This document shows positions 26,436 through 34,321 of a stretch of DNA of 64,000 nt, one piece after another (the stretch's first letter is position 1; each line of letters starts with the position of its first letter). Location: contig CAYRMD010000001.1 in the NCBI GenBank assembly GCA_964425225.1, forward strand, positions 86,015 to 150,014, read 5' to 3'. This DNA is from BPJU01 sp964425225 (GTDB lineage: Bacteria > Planctomycetota > Planctomycetia > Pirellulales > Pirellulaceae). The notes under the pieces were generated by a model. That model was given only the letters and a program-made list of their open reading frames with translations. It searched no databases and was not told where the DNA came from. A program made the translations under genes and the position numbers.

Positions 26436-26820
26436 GCCTCCCAAACGCTCCCTTGCCCAATTTCCCTTGTTCCATAAGAAGCGCCATTAAGCGTTGTTTC
26501 TCTCCAACCGTTCGTGCAGAGACACCGTACGTCATCCAGCCAAAGTAATAGCCAATCCAAGGAAATCGTAATAACCAGGGATCCCAAACCTGCCCGTGCG
26601 TGAAATCGATTCCGTTACAGCGAGCACAAGGATGTTCCCTTACGCGTAAAGCGGGTCCTACAACTCTGCCGTACCGAATAGTTGAAGCTCGTCGCAAGTC
26701 GGCTCACCATGGAACCGTGCTTTGCCCAATTTGCCAAGTTCGTGTGGGCGCGGAAAAAAGGGGAAACGCAGATGTGGAAAGAGGCAGGTAGGGAATTGAC
26801 GAAATAGCTCCTTGTCGAAT

Positions 26821-26848
26821 GCGCTAATTGCGCCTTAGCGTCTTTTTT
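26821..26848 (+). terminator. Intrinsic terminator made from a GCGCC repeat
   Basis: CGCTAA (26822-26827) pairs with TTAGCG (26835-26840) around the 7-base loop TTGCGCC, followed by TCTTTTTT. It has the form of an intrinsic terminator. No gene ends near it on the plus strand, so it may end an unrecognised short RNA or simply be a repeat copy. Confidence 0.45.
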
Positions 26849-27052
26849 GTGTTGATTGATTCTCACGGCGACGGTAGGGAAACGGCCGCCAAAGTCAGCT
26901 TCCAGGAAAAAAGTAAAAGTTTGCCGGTTGTAGCGACGATATTGGATATGCCGTTTGAAGGAGCAATGCCCTTTACCAGTGAGCGCACGGTCGGGAAAGG
27001 TACACCGAGAACACCGGCCGATAGGCACTGTTTACGGAGAGAGGCCCACGGC

Positions 27053-27289
27053 ATGAAACGGGATCATACGAGCGGCAGGCAACGGTGGTTAGGCTTCGGA
27101 CTGGTTTGCCTGAGCATGTTGGCAGCTACGGGCTGTCAGATTACCGAAGGTGGTCAGTCTTTGCCAAGTGCCTACTACTTATCGGACGACGTACAACATT
27201 TCCCGAGGGGAACGGAGTTCAAACTCTCACGTGAGGCAGCGGCTTTGAAGGAATACAAAGCAACCCAGCAATTGCAGGCTCAACCGTAG
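27053..27289 (+). CDS. Small lipoprotein
   Basis: This 78-residue protein has a positively charged N-terminus, a hydrophobic core and a lipobox LAATGC with the acylated cysteine at residue 28. The mature part is only about 50 residues (LPSAYYLSDDVQHFPRGTEF is the striking segment). The ATG at 27053 fits because GAGAGAGG lies about 10 bases upstream and the lipoprotein signal begins there; the upstream extension does not look coding. I believe similar short lipoproteins occur in other planctomycetes, but I cannot show it here. A strong terminator follows, so it is a single-gene transcript. Function unknown. Confidence 0.8.
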   Translation: MKRDHTSGRQRWLGFGLVCLSMLAATGCQITEGGQSLPSAYYLSDDVQHFPRGTEFKLSREAAALKEYKATQQLQAQP

Positions 27290-27323
27290 TGCGGCAAAGG
27301 ATGGTTGAGCTTTGACCGTGCGC

Positions 27324-27361
27324 AGCGTTCGGCACTTGTGGGCCAGGCCGAACGCTTTTTT
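27324..27361 (+). terminator. Rho-independent terminator of the small lipoprotein gene
   Basis: AGCGTTCGGC (27324-27333) pairs perfectly with GCCGAACGCT (27347-27356) over 10 bases around a 13-base loop, followed by a run of T to 27361. Confidence 0.9.
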
Positions 27362-27400
27362 CTGCGCTGGGCATTCGAAAAGCTAGCGCGCCTCGTTTTT

Positions 27401-27418
27401 GCGTTACGCTCGTAACGC
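27401..27418. promoter_or_regulatory. Perfect 18-base palindrome
   Basis: GCGTTACG-CT-CGTAACGC is a perfect dyad about 300 bases upstream of the TPR/CHAT gene and 40 bases past a terminator. With only two central bases it is better as a protein-binding operator than as an RNA hairpin. No regulator gene is adjacent. Confidence 0.35.
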
Positions 27419-27718
27419 GGTTTACTTTTCTCATGCGTCGCTGCTCTGGCATTTGGCTAATTTGTCCGAGCTCGCTTCTACGTCGGCCCGCGTACAGCTA
27501 CAGCCGTTGTATCCGTTAGGGCAAAGCCACGATTTTCCCTTAAGAATTACCCTATGCGGCGAGTTGTTGGTTATGATGAAGGAGACAGTGCGGTGGTAGA
27601 CCGGAGACTCCACCGCGAGCCGCTTTTGACATAGGACAATTGGGTTTTGACTCAGCCGGGATCACGCTAGCCGAACGGCTAGTTTGCGTAAATCGCCTTG
27701 TGACTGAGACGAAGTATT

Positions 27719-30700
27719 ATGATGCACTACGTTCTACGAATCGGAGGCGTTCGGTTTGGGCTAGGTTGGGCGATTGTAAGCCTGGCTTTGGTGGTTAGCA
27801 TCTGGGCCACCAACGTCGGCGCACAACAGTTAGGCTCTACCTCCTACCCTCCGCCCGAATATTTTTTGGCCAAGCAACTGTTACCGGAAGGCGAGTATTC
27901 GCGGGCGGTGCAGGCGTTCCGAAGTGTGGGACGATCCGGATTTCGTTATGGAACCAGTACGTGGGTCGATTCGATCTGTTACCACGCGATGCTTGGCGAA
28001 TCGTTCTATCAGCTCGGCGAGCTACCCGCAGCCCTCGAGCAGTTCAACGCAGCCGTAATGCTTTATTTGGCGTCCCCGACTTGGCTCAACCATGTCCAGT
28101 TTACGACCGCCGGACGGCCTCCCTCCTATACTGGCCCACCGATTCCATGGGGGCAACCAACTCGGCCGTTAAATCCCGGGGCCTTTCCGTCGCGGGCACC
28201 GCTCACGCATCCGGCGTTGACCAACGTGCAGGTAACTCCTGACGGAAGTCTCATTAGCCAGCCGCAATTCGTGACGATGCACATTGGCGAGATTGCACGG
28301 TGTTTCGCGTTGGCTTTGCGACGCCGGGCTGAGATTCTCGGGCCGGTTGGCGCTCATGATCCGTTGAGCACACGTCTCATAGCGGCTCTTACAACGCGTC
28401 CGGCTCCGCCGGGGCATTGGTCACAAGCTTGGGTCGATTGTTGGCTAGGTCTGGCCTACCTGGGTGCCGGCAGAAAAGAAGACGCGGCCACCGCTCTTCA
28501 GAAGTCGTTTACGGCTGGCGGATTTGAGCATGAGCTGTCGGCTATTGGTTTATTGGAACTCGGTAAGTTGGCCGCTCGCCAAGGGCAGTGGGAGCAAGCA
28601 ATCGGGTTACTCTACGAAGCAACGTTTCGAGCGGTACTTTACGAGCAGTATGACGTTTTGGAAGAAGCGTTTCGCTGGGCAGCCTGGAGCTATCGTCTGG
28701 TGGGCCAGCCGGGATCGTATCCGCCGCTGGCCGGCGCTCTGGCATGGGCCCAGCGCCAAAAACTTCGACAGTTGGAAGTGTCCCTCCTGATTGAAACCGC
28801 ATCGCTGTTGGCGCCCGACGAACCAGCGGCTGCGCTGGCGATGCTGGAGCGAGCCCAAAGGGGGATGCTCCGCAGCCCCATGCTCGCTGGCGCTCTGGGT
28901 GCGCGCTACCGCTTCGTAGCGGCGCATGTGCAGTATCGATTGGGAAAACCGGCAGTTGCGGAACCGTTATTGACCGCGGCATTGGCTTATTACAGAAAGA
29001 GCGCACCGCAAGCCGCACAAGTTGTCTTGGCTGAAGGAGTCATGGGTGGGCTAACGGATCTGGCGGCACACGAGTTGTACGATGCGGTCTTACGAGAGCC
29101 AACACCGCTAGACTGGACGCTTTGGCCCGCGGAAACTCTCGCATTGCTATCGATCGCCGATACTCAACCGTGGGTTCGCTGGTTCGAGCTATCTATTAAA
29201 CGCGGCGACTTGCTCACGGCTTGTCAGATAACGGATCGCATCCGCCGCCGGCGCTTCCTGGCTGCACAGCCGCTTGGTGGTCGGCTGCTCGCACTCCGCT
29301 GGTTGCTAGACGCTCCTCGCGAAGCACTGTCGGATCGCGCTTTACTGCAACGCCAAGATCTGTTGGCCCGTTGGCCCATCCTCCAACCGTTGTCCGAGCG
29401 CTCGGCTGCGCTACGCCAACAGTGCCGTCCCGAGACGTGGGCCGCGATGGATAAAGACTCGCTCGAGAAACTCTCACAACTCCTTGGTGAATGGTCGAAC
29501 ATTGCCGCACGACAGGAGGCGATTCTGCTCCAAGTAGCTACGGACCGAGTGGCAACTGATTTGGTCTTCCCACCGCTGCTTGATATGCAAAAGTTCCAAC
29601 AGCAACTATCTGATAAGCAGGCGGTTTGGCTGTTCTTTGCCACGGATCGAGAACTGTACTCGTTCATCATCGGTAAACAATCGCCCATCGAGGGATGGCG
29701 CATACCAACGGCTAATCAGATCCGCAGCCAGGTCTCCGAATTAATGCGAGTTTTGGGGAATCTCGATGCCAATTCGCAGATTACATCCAAGACTATTTCG
29801 CAGTCCTGGCAACCGCTTGCCCGATCGCTCTATTTGCAGTTGGCCGACAAGCAGCCCGAATCCGCGGATTTGCCGTGGCGAGACAGCCAGGAAGTCGTGA
29901 TCGTTCCGGATGGGGTACTCTGGTATTTGCCGTTCGAAATTCTGCTTGCCGGATCGAACTCCTCAGCACTTCCCATGATAAACCATGTCCGCCTACGCTA
30001 TGCTCCGCTCCTGTCGCTTGCTGTCCCGGACGCACGAAAATCGTCCGCTATTTCGTATACCGCACTAGTGTCCCACAAGTTGCACCCTCAAGAGTCTGAC
30101 ACATTCGTTCAACAAACGGTCGCCGATTTGTCGGCGGCTATTCCCTACGTGCTGCAATTATCGGCTCCGATCCCCAGTGTGCCGGGATTGGCAACCGTGC
30201 TGGAGCGTGCGGTTGTATTCGAAGAGTTTCAAGTGGACAAATCCGGGCCGCTCGGTTGGAGCCCGTTACCTTTGTCAGGTCGAAACGATTCCCTTTTGGC
30301 AGACTGGTTAGGGTTGCCGTGGGGAGCTCCGGTGCAATTAGTGGTGCCGGGTATGCGCACGCCAGCCGAAGAGGCGTTGCGGCGAGGCGGCACGGGCCAA
30401 GAGTTGTTTATGATCGCTTGTGCCCTGGCCGGCTCCGGAACGCGCACGGCACTCATCAGCCGTTGGCGCGTAGGCGGTAAGTCGACTCGTCAATTGATAC
30501 GCGAGTTTCTCCAGGAGCTTCCTCATCGGTCCGCATCCGAGGCTTGGCAACGGAGTGTGCAATTATGGCAACCGACTCAGGTAGAACTTGAATCGGAACC
30601 GCGCGTCGATGCCCGATCATTCTCGCAACCGCTCGATGGGAGTTTTCCTTTCTTTTGGGCCGGTTACCTATTGTTAGATACGGGTAGTGAACCGCCCGGC

Positions 30701-30730
30701 ATGCCTCAAGCCGCAGCCGATACGCCGTAA
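27719..30730 (+). CDS. Exported TPR protein with degenerate CHAT domain
   Basis: This 1003-residue protein has an N-terminal signal or anchor (about residues 12-36), TPR-like helical repeats (about 45-110 and 235-420) with a Pro-rich loop between them and a C-terminal CHAT (caspase-like) fold from about residue 620 on (VVIVPDGVLWYLPFEILLA near 725). In active CHAT proteases the His lies in an FxxHG motif and the Cys in LSACxTG. Here the first reads VFEEFQVD and the second LVVPGMRTP, while the following ALAGSGTRTALISRWRVGG is well conserved. Both catalytic residues therefore appear lost. It may be a scaffold or binding protein. The frame is clean over 3 kb, arguing for a working gene. The start is one of two adjacent ATGs. 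Confidence 0.85.
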   Translation: MMHYVLRIGGVRFGLGWAIVSLALVVSIWATNVGAQQLGSTSYPPPEYFLAKQLLPEGEYSRAVQAFRSVGRSGFRYGTSTWVDSICYHAMLGESFYQLGELPAALEQFNAAVMLYLASPTWLNHVQFTTAGRPPSYTGPPIPWGQPTRPLNPGAFPSRAPLTHPALTNVQVTPDGSLISQPQFVTMHIGEIARCFALALRRRAEILGPVGAHDPLSTRLIAALTTRPAPPGHWSQAWVDCWLGLAYLGAGRKEDAATALQKSFTAGGFEHELSAIGLLELGKLAARQGQWEQAIGLLYEATFRAVLYEQYDVLEEAFRWAAWSYRLVGQPGSYPPLAGALAWAQRQKLRQLEVSLLIETASLLAPDEPAAALAMLERAQRGMLRSPMLAGALGARYRFVAAHVQYRLGKPAVAEPLLTAALAYYRKSAPQAAQVVLAEGVMGGLTDLAAHELYDAVLREPTPLDWTLWPAETLALLSIADTQPWVRWFELSIKRGDLLTACQITDRIRRRRFLAAQPLGGRLLALRWLLDAPREALSDRALLQRQDLLARWPILQPLSERSAALRQQCRPETWAAMDKDSLEKLSQLLGEWSNIAARQEAILLQVATDRVATDLVFPPLLDMQKFQQQLSDKQAVWLFFATDRELYSFIIGKQSPIEGWRIPTANQIRSQVSELMRVLGNLDANSQITSKTISQSWQPLARSLYLQLADKQPESADLPWRDSQEVVIVPDGVLWYLPFEILLAGSNSSALPMINHVRLRYAPLLSLAVPDARKSSAISYTALVSHKLHPQESDTFVQQTVADLSAAIPYVLQLSAPIPSVPGLATVLERAVVFEEFQVDKSGPLGWSPLPLSGRNDSLLADWLGLPWGAPVQLVVPGMRTPAEEALRRGGTGQELFMIACALAGSGTRTALISRWRVGGKSTRQLIREFLQELPHRSASEAWQRSVQLWQPTQVELESEPRVDARSFSQPLDGSFPFFWAGYLLLDTGSEPPGMPQAAADTP

Positions 30731-30892
30731 ATTCCCACCGATTGGAGCACCCGTCAACGCCAGCAATCAAAGAAGGCCCAAGGCCTCCGGCATGCTAACC
30801 ACACATGTTCCCCGGCATGGCGTCTGGCGTTTTGCTCGGCATTAACCTCGCTTATCTTGGTTTAAGACCGCTTCCGGTACGGAAAAAAATCC

Positions 30893-30971
30893 AATGCAAA
30901 GGCGTACGTGTGACTGATGTAATCGATGTCCCATTGTACCTTTCAATGCGCCTTAACGCCTTTGCATTGAA
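30893..30971. repeat. Inverted pair of AATGCAAAGGCG repeats
   Basis: AATGCAAAGGCG at 30893-30904 is matched on the other strand by CGCCTTTGCATT at 30958-30969; inside it another copy (TCAATGCGCCTTAACG) begins at 30943. The arms enclose about 50 bases. This could be a small non-autonomous element. Confidence 0.55.
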
Positions 30972-31173
30972 TGTAGTAGAGAGTTGCAGCCCCCTGAAGC
31001 ACCAAAATTCCACTCAAAAAATGAAGTCATATGTGCGTCGGTTTGGTAGGTGGAAGGTACCTGTGACATGGCTGGCAATCCTGGCTTCCTCCTATTGCCT
31101 CTCTAGACGGTTAACGCTAGGGCGCGCGGTCTACGTGCGATTCATGCACACAGGTTAGACCAGGCTAAACCGT

Positions 31174-31205
31174 ACAGAGCCGCGACCGTGAGGGACCGGC
31201 TCTGT
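31174..31205. repeat. ACAGAGCC-GGCTCTGT hairpin repeat
   Basis: An 8-base perfect inverted repeat encloses GCGACCGTGAGGGACC. The same core appears on the other strand at 38841-38868, so this is a dispersed family. Confidence 0.6.
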
Positions 31206-31581
31206 CGAGCGGCGACGTTTGGTGGCTAACCGTTCGCGCCAGCAATGCGCTAGTAGCCAATTGATGCGCGAGAAGGATCTAACCGAGCCGGATCGCGTTC
31301 GGTATGGGCACGGCATGCCGTTGCCATTCGTCCCTCGAGCGCCGAATGCCATACCCGGGTTCTTATCCGCGCCGAGGAACAAACGCGTTTCCTATTGGCC
31401 ATCGGCTGTTCTATTACAATCGCTGCGACGTAGAGTTACCTCTGGATTTAGAGCCTATTGCAAAATAGCGGTAGCGGTAGGTGATTCACGCCGAGGCCAA
31501 ATGGAGGAAGGCACGCTAGTTTTCTACGTTTTGTTCGTAGTGACCCGATTCATCGAGTCCAAAATTCCACGACAAATAATA

Positions 31582-31601
31582 GGACCGCATGAATGCGGTC
31601 C
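31582..31601. repeat. GGACCGCAT-ATGCGGTCC palindrome
   Basis: Nine-base perfect arms with a two-base centre, followed by CCTACGAACGGGG. It sits in a gene-free stretch before a long AT-richer region. It resembles common planctomycete intergenic hairpins. Confidence 0.5.
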
Positions 31602-31801
31602 CTACGAACGGGGCTCGGCTTTCGCCAAACATAAATTTTGTGATAGACTTTTAGTCTTTTCCACCCACCACACCTAGACCAAGCACCACGCGAGTCTTTC
31701 GCTGTTCAATCGAATGATCCGAAAAAAGGCAGACCCTGATGATCGTCCACCGCGGGAAGAATCGGTGCCACCTACAACCCAGACGCACGCACCGAACCTA
31801 A

Positions 31802-33199
31802 CTAGGCTATAATCTCCATGATTGGTTTTCCGCCGATGGCCAGAGGTCGCTGGGTGCGGTCGTAAATCTCGGTGGCCGGATCAATTCCCAGCAAGTAGTA
31901 GATGGTGGCCGCTAGATCCTCCAAGTGCACCGGGTGCTCGTCCGGGAACATCGCATAGCTATCGGACTTGCCGTAAACGAACCCGGCCTTCAAGCCGCCG
32001 CCGGCCAAGAGCACCGTGTAACATTGGGGCCAATGGTCGCGACTTTCATTGTTATTTAACTTTGGCGTTCGCCCAAATTCGCCCATCCATACCACCAGTG
32101 TTTCCTGCAACAGTCCCCGTTCCTGCAACTCATCGAGCAAAACGGGTAAGGTATGCTCCGTCATGGGGAAATGATATTTGTCGACAATCTGGAACATACG
32201 GGTGTTATCAAAGCCGTGGGTATCCCAGCCTCCGGAGTCGATACGCCGGCCGCCAATATCCGGGGCGAAGTAAACTGTCACAAACTTTACACCGGCTTCT
32301 ACTAAACGGCGCGCTAGTAGGCAACTTTGACCATACGTGGTGCGGCCGTACCGTTGGCGAATTTCCTCGGGTTCCTTCGATAGGTCGAACGCTTCCCGGA
32401 CAGCCGGTGAGCTAACAAGATCGAGGGCTTTTTCGAAGAAGTTATCCACATCGCGTGTCTCGGCCACGCGTTCCCAATAATTCGCCTGGCTGTCCACCAA
32501 TTGTTGCAAATTTCGCCGCTGGAGCATACGGTCCAGCGACAGTCCGGCAGGCAATTGGAGTTCGGGCAATCGGAAATCGTCAGCATTCGGGTCATCTTGA
32601 AAGAAAAGCGGATCATGTTTCTTACCCAGGAAACTGGCATGCTGCCCAGGAGTGACTGAACCGTCCCGGATCACGTGGGGGTAGGCAACAAACGTGGGCA
32701 GTCCGTTGGTATTCGGTGCAAGGTGATCGACCACACTACCATACGCTGGAAACAAATCGAGCGAATCGCGTAAACGTTGATCGTCCGACGGCGGACGGTG
32801 GCCGGTAAGCGCGTAATAACCGGCTGAGTTATGGTTCTTCATATCGTGGCTTACCGAACGGATTAGCGTGACAAGATGCATCCGCTTGGCCAATTCCGGC
32901 AATAACTCGCATATCTGAATACCATCGGCCGAAGTTGCGATGGGTTTGTAAGGACCACGAATCGCTTCAGGGGCTGCAGGTTTCATGTCGAACATGTCGA
33001 TATGACTTGGGCCACCCCACTGGAAAAGAAAAATGACCGACTTGGCTCGAGCCCGAATCGTGCGCCGCGGCTCGGCCTGCAACCGCTTCGGTAAGCCCAT
33101 GACACCCAACATGCCGACCCATCCAGCACGTAGTGCCTGGCGCCGCGTCCATCGCAAATGTTCATACCCACTACAACCTCGCCATTGGAGTTGTTTCAT
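31802..33199 (-). CDS. DUF1501 family exported protein
   Basis: This 465-residue protein has a twin-arginine-like N-terminus (WTRRQALRAG, residues 17-26) and then the DUF1501 fold, related to alkaline phosphatases and sulfatases. Motifs are GGPSHIDMFD (about residue 63), GGWDTHGFDN, VVWMGEFGRTP and SRDHWPQ, with acidic and His residues in positions expected for metal binding. It is probably a periplasmic hydrolase; the substrate is unknown. The start ATG overlaps the stop of the metallo-beta-lactamase gene by 4 bases, indicating translational coupling. It is the last gene of the four-gene cluster. Confidence 0.9.
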   Translation of the reverse strand: MKQLQWRGCSGYEHLRWTRRQALRAGWVGMLGVMGLPKRLQAEPRRTIRARAKSVIFLFQWGGPSHIDMFDMKPAAPEAIRGPYKPIATSADGIQICELLPELAKRMHLVTLIRSVSHDMKNHNSAGYYALTGHRPPSDDQRLRDSLDLFPAYGSVVDHLAPNTNGLPTFVAYPHVIRDGSVTPGQHASFLGKKHDPLFFQDDPNADDFRLPELQLPAGLSLDRMLQRRNLQQLVDSQANYWERVAETRDVDNFFEKALDLVSSPAVREAFDLSKEPEEIRQRYGRTTYGQSCLLARRLVEAGVKFVTVYFAPDIGGRRIDSGGWDTHGFDNTRMFQIVDKYHFPMTEHTLPVLLDELQERGLLQETLVVWMGEFGRTPKLNNNESRDHWPQCYTVLLAGGGLKAGFVYGKSDSYAMFPDEHPVHLEDLAATIYYLLGIDPATEIYDRTQRPLAIGGKPIMEIIA

Positions 33200-34302
33200 G
33201 GTTTTTTCCGCACCTGAAACGTTCGACGATGGCCCTTAGCAGGTACACGTACCTGGTAAGTCTGTGCATCCGGTGCAACCGACAGAACGATCCCTTCACC
33301 ACGACATTCCACTTCGTCGTTGGCAATGTATAGGGAATCCGTATTGTTCACCGAGCCGTCCGGGCGAACGTTGCGATGCACTTGATAAATGGCTTGCAAC
33401 GAGGGTGTTTCTTTAAGTGTGGCGAACACCTCGGGCATGCAACCTTTCGTCGCTCCATTGTTCATCACGGCTACGGTCGGTTTGATCGAATGCAGCACTA
33501 TGGGGTTATTGCTGCTATCTAAACCATGATGAGTGACTTGATACACATCGACTTCGCCAATCAAATTCACTGGACAAACCAAACGTTTTTCCAAATTCCA
33601 CGTCAAATCTCCCGCATCGAGAAAGCGAAATTCGCCGAACTTCACCAACAAGACGATGCTGTTGGCGTTATCCGAACCGTCGCGTTCCTTTTCACGGGCC
33701 ATTTGACAAATAGCCGCATTGCTTGGAGCGGCCGGAGGGGCAGCGATGAACTTCTGCCGCGCAGCTAAACAGACGATCTCCAGAGTTGGCGAACCCTCGC
33801 GCTGTTTGATCGGCAATACCATTCCCGGTTCGATGACGATCCGCTGGCGGCACGGAAATTCAAAATACTCGCGGCCCGGATCGTCCGGCATTTGATCGAA
33901 ACGCCCATTGTCGTAGACCGTATCGATCGGCACCTGTGTGGCCAATAAGCTCGCTCCACCGAAGTGATCTCGATGGTAGTGGGTGATCACCAAAAAGTCG
34001 AGTTGGCGGCATCCTGCCTGTTCCACGAGGGTCTTGACAATTCGATCCGGATCGCGCGGTCCCGGATTACCGGCATCGACCAGGATGGTTTGTCCTGCGG
34101 GCGTAACCAGCAGCGTGGCAGCACCACCTTCCACATCGATCCAGTAGATGTCTAAGCGTCCATCGCGAGCACCCGCGGGCGCATTCTGCGTACCACAGAG
34201 CCACAGTGTCCCGATAATTCCGATCCCAAAAAGCAAACGCTTCCACCGGCCAGCTTGGTCGCACTCGGTGCCACGTTTCGTGCTATGCACAAGGAATGAC
34301 AC
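33196..34302 (-). CDS. Exported metallo-beta-lactamase-fold hydrolase
   Basis: This 368-residue protein has a hydrophobic export segment at about residues 21-43 and then a metallo-beta-lactamase fold. The metal motif THYHRDH lies at residues 107-113 (H108, H110, D112, H113). LVDAGNPG and YQVTHHGLDSSNNP follow, and the layout (DIYWIDVEGGAATLL) is that of ComEC/Rec2-like MBL proteins without the membrane channel. It may cleave a phosphoester or ester in the periplasm. The GTG at 34300-34302 is the start because AAGGG lies about 9 bases upstream and no ATG fits. It lies between the DUF1549/1553 gene (19-base gap) and DUF1501, which is unusual. Confidence 0.87.
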   Translation of the reverse strand: MSFLVHSTKRGTECDQAGRWKRLLFGIGIIGTLWLCGTQNAPAGARDGRLDIYWIDVEGGAATLLVTPAGQTILVDAGNPGPRDPDRIVKTLVEQAGCRQLDFLVITHYHRDHFGGASLLATQVPIDTVYDNGRFDQMPDDPGREYFEFPCRQRIVIEPGMVLPIKQREGSPTLEIVCLAARQKFIAAPPAAPSNAAICQMAREKERDGSDNANSIVLLVKFGEFRFLDAGDLTWNLEKRLVCPVNLIGEVDVYQVTHHGLDSSNNPIVLHSIKPTVAVMNNGATKGCMPEVFATLKETPSLQAIYQVHRNVRPDGSVNNTDSLYIANDEVECRGEGIVLSVAPDAQTYQVRVPAKGHRRTFQVRKKP

Positions 34303-34321
34303 TTCCGTTCCCTTTTCCTAC

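Larger units (their letters stand above)
26334..27052. other. Gene-free gap with three hairpins
   Basis: These 719 bases hold two strong GC-rich hairpins at 26356-26389 and 26412-26435 and a terminator-like hairpin with T-run at 26821-26848. No complete gene is convincing. A minus-strand frame from 26697 down to about 26430 encodes a Trp/Tyr-rich peptide with a Cys-x2-Cys, but its end runs into the repeats and into the gene opposite. Confidence 0.45.
27290..27718. other. Gap with terminator and palindrome before the CHAT gene
   Basis: Besides the terminator at 27324-27361 and the palindrome at 27401-27418, nothing recognisable is seen in these 429 bases. The promoter of the large TPR/CHAT gene should be in the right half. 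Confidence 0.4.
30731..31801. other. 1.07-kb gene-free gap with three kinds of repeats
   Basis: No credible gene is present. It holds an inverted pair of GCAAAGGCG-type repeats (30893-30971), a hairpin repeat (31174-31205) and a nearly loopless palindrome (31582-31601). Frames at 30805-31158 and 31219-31677 translate through these repeats and show no domain. Confidence 0.5.

Noticed and set aside
30805..31158. Plus-strand frame of 117 codons
   Set aside because: It reads through the AATGCAAAGGCG repeat pair; no domain or conserved start.
31219..31677. Plus-strand frame of 152 codons
   Set aside because: It spans the GGACCGCAT palindrome and ends in AT-rich sequence; composition is unlike neighbouring genes.
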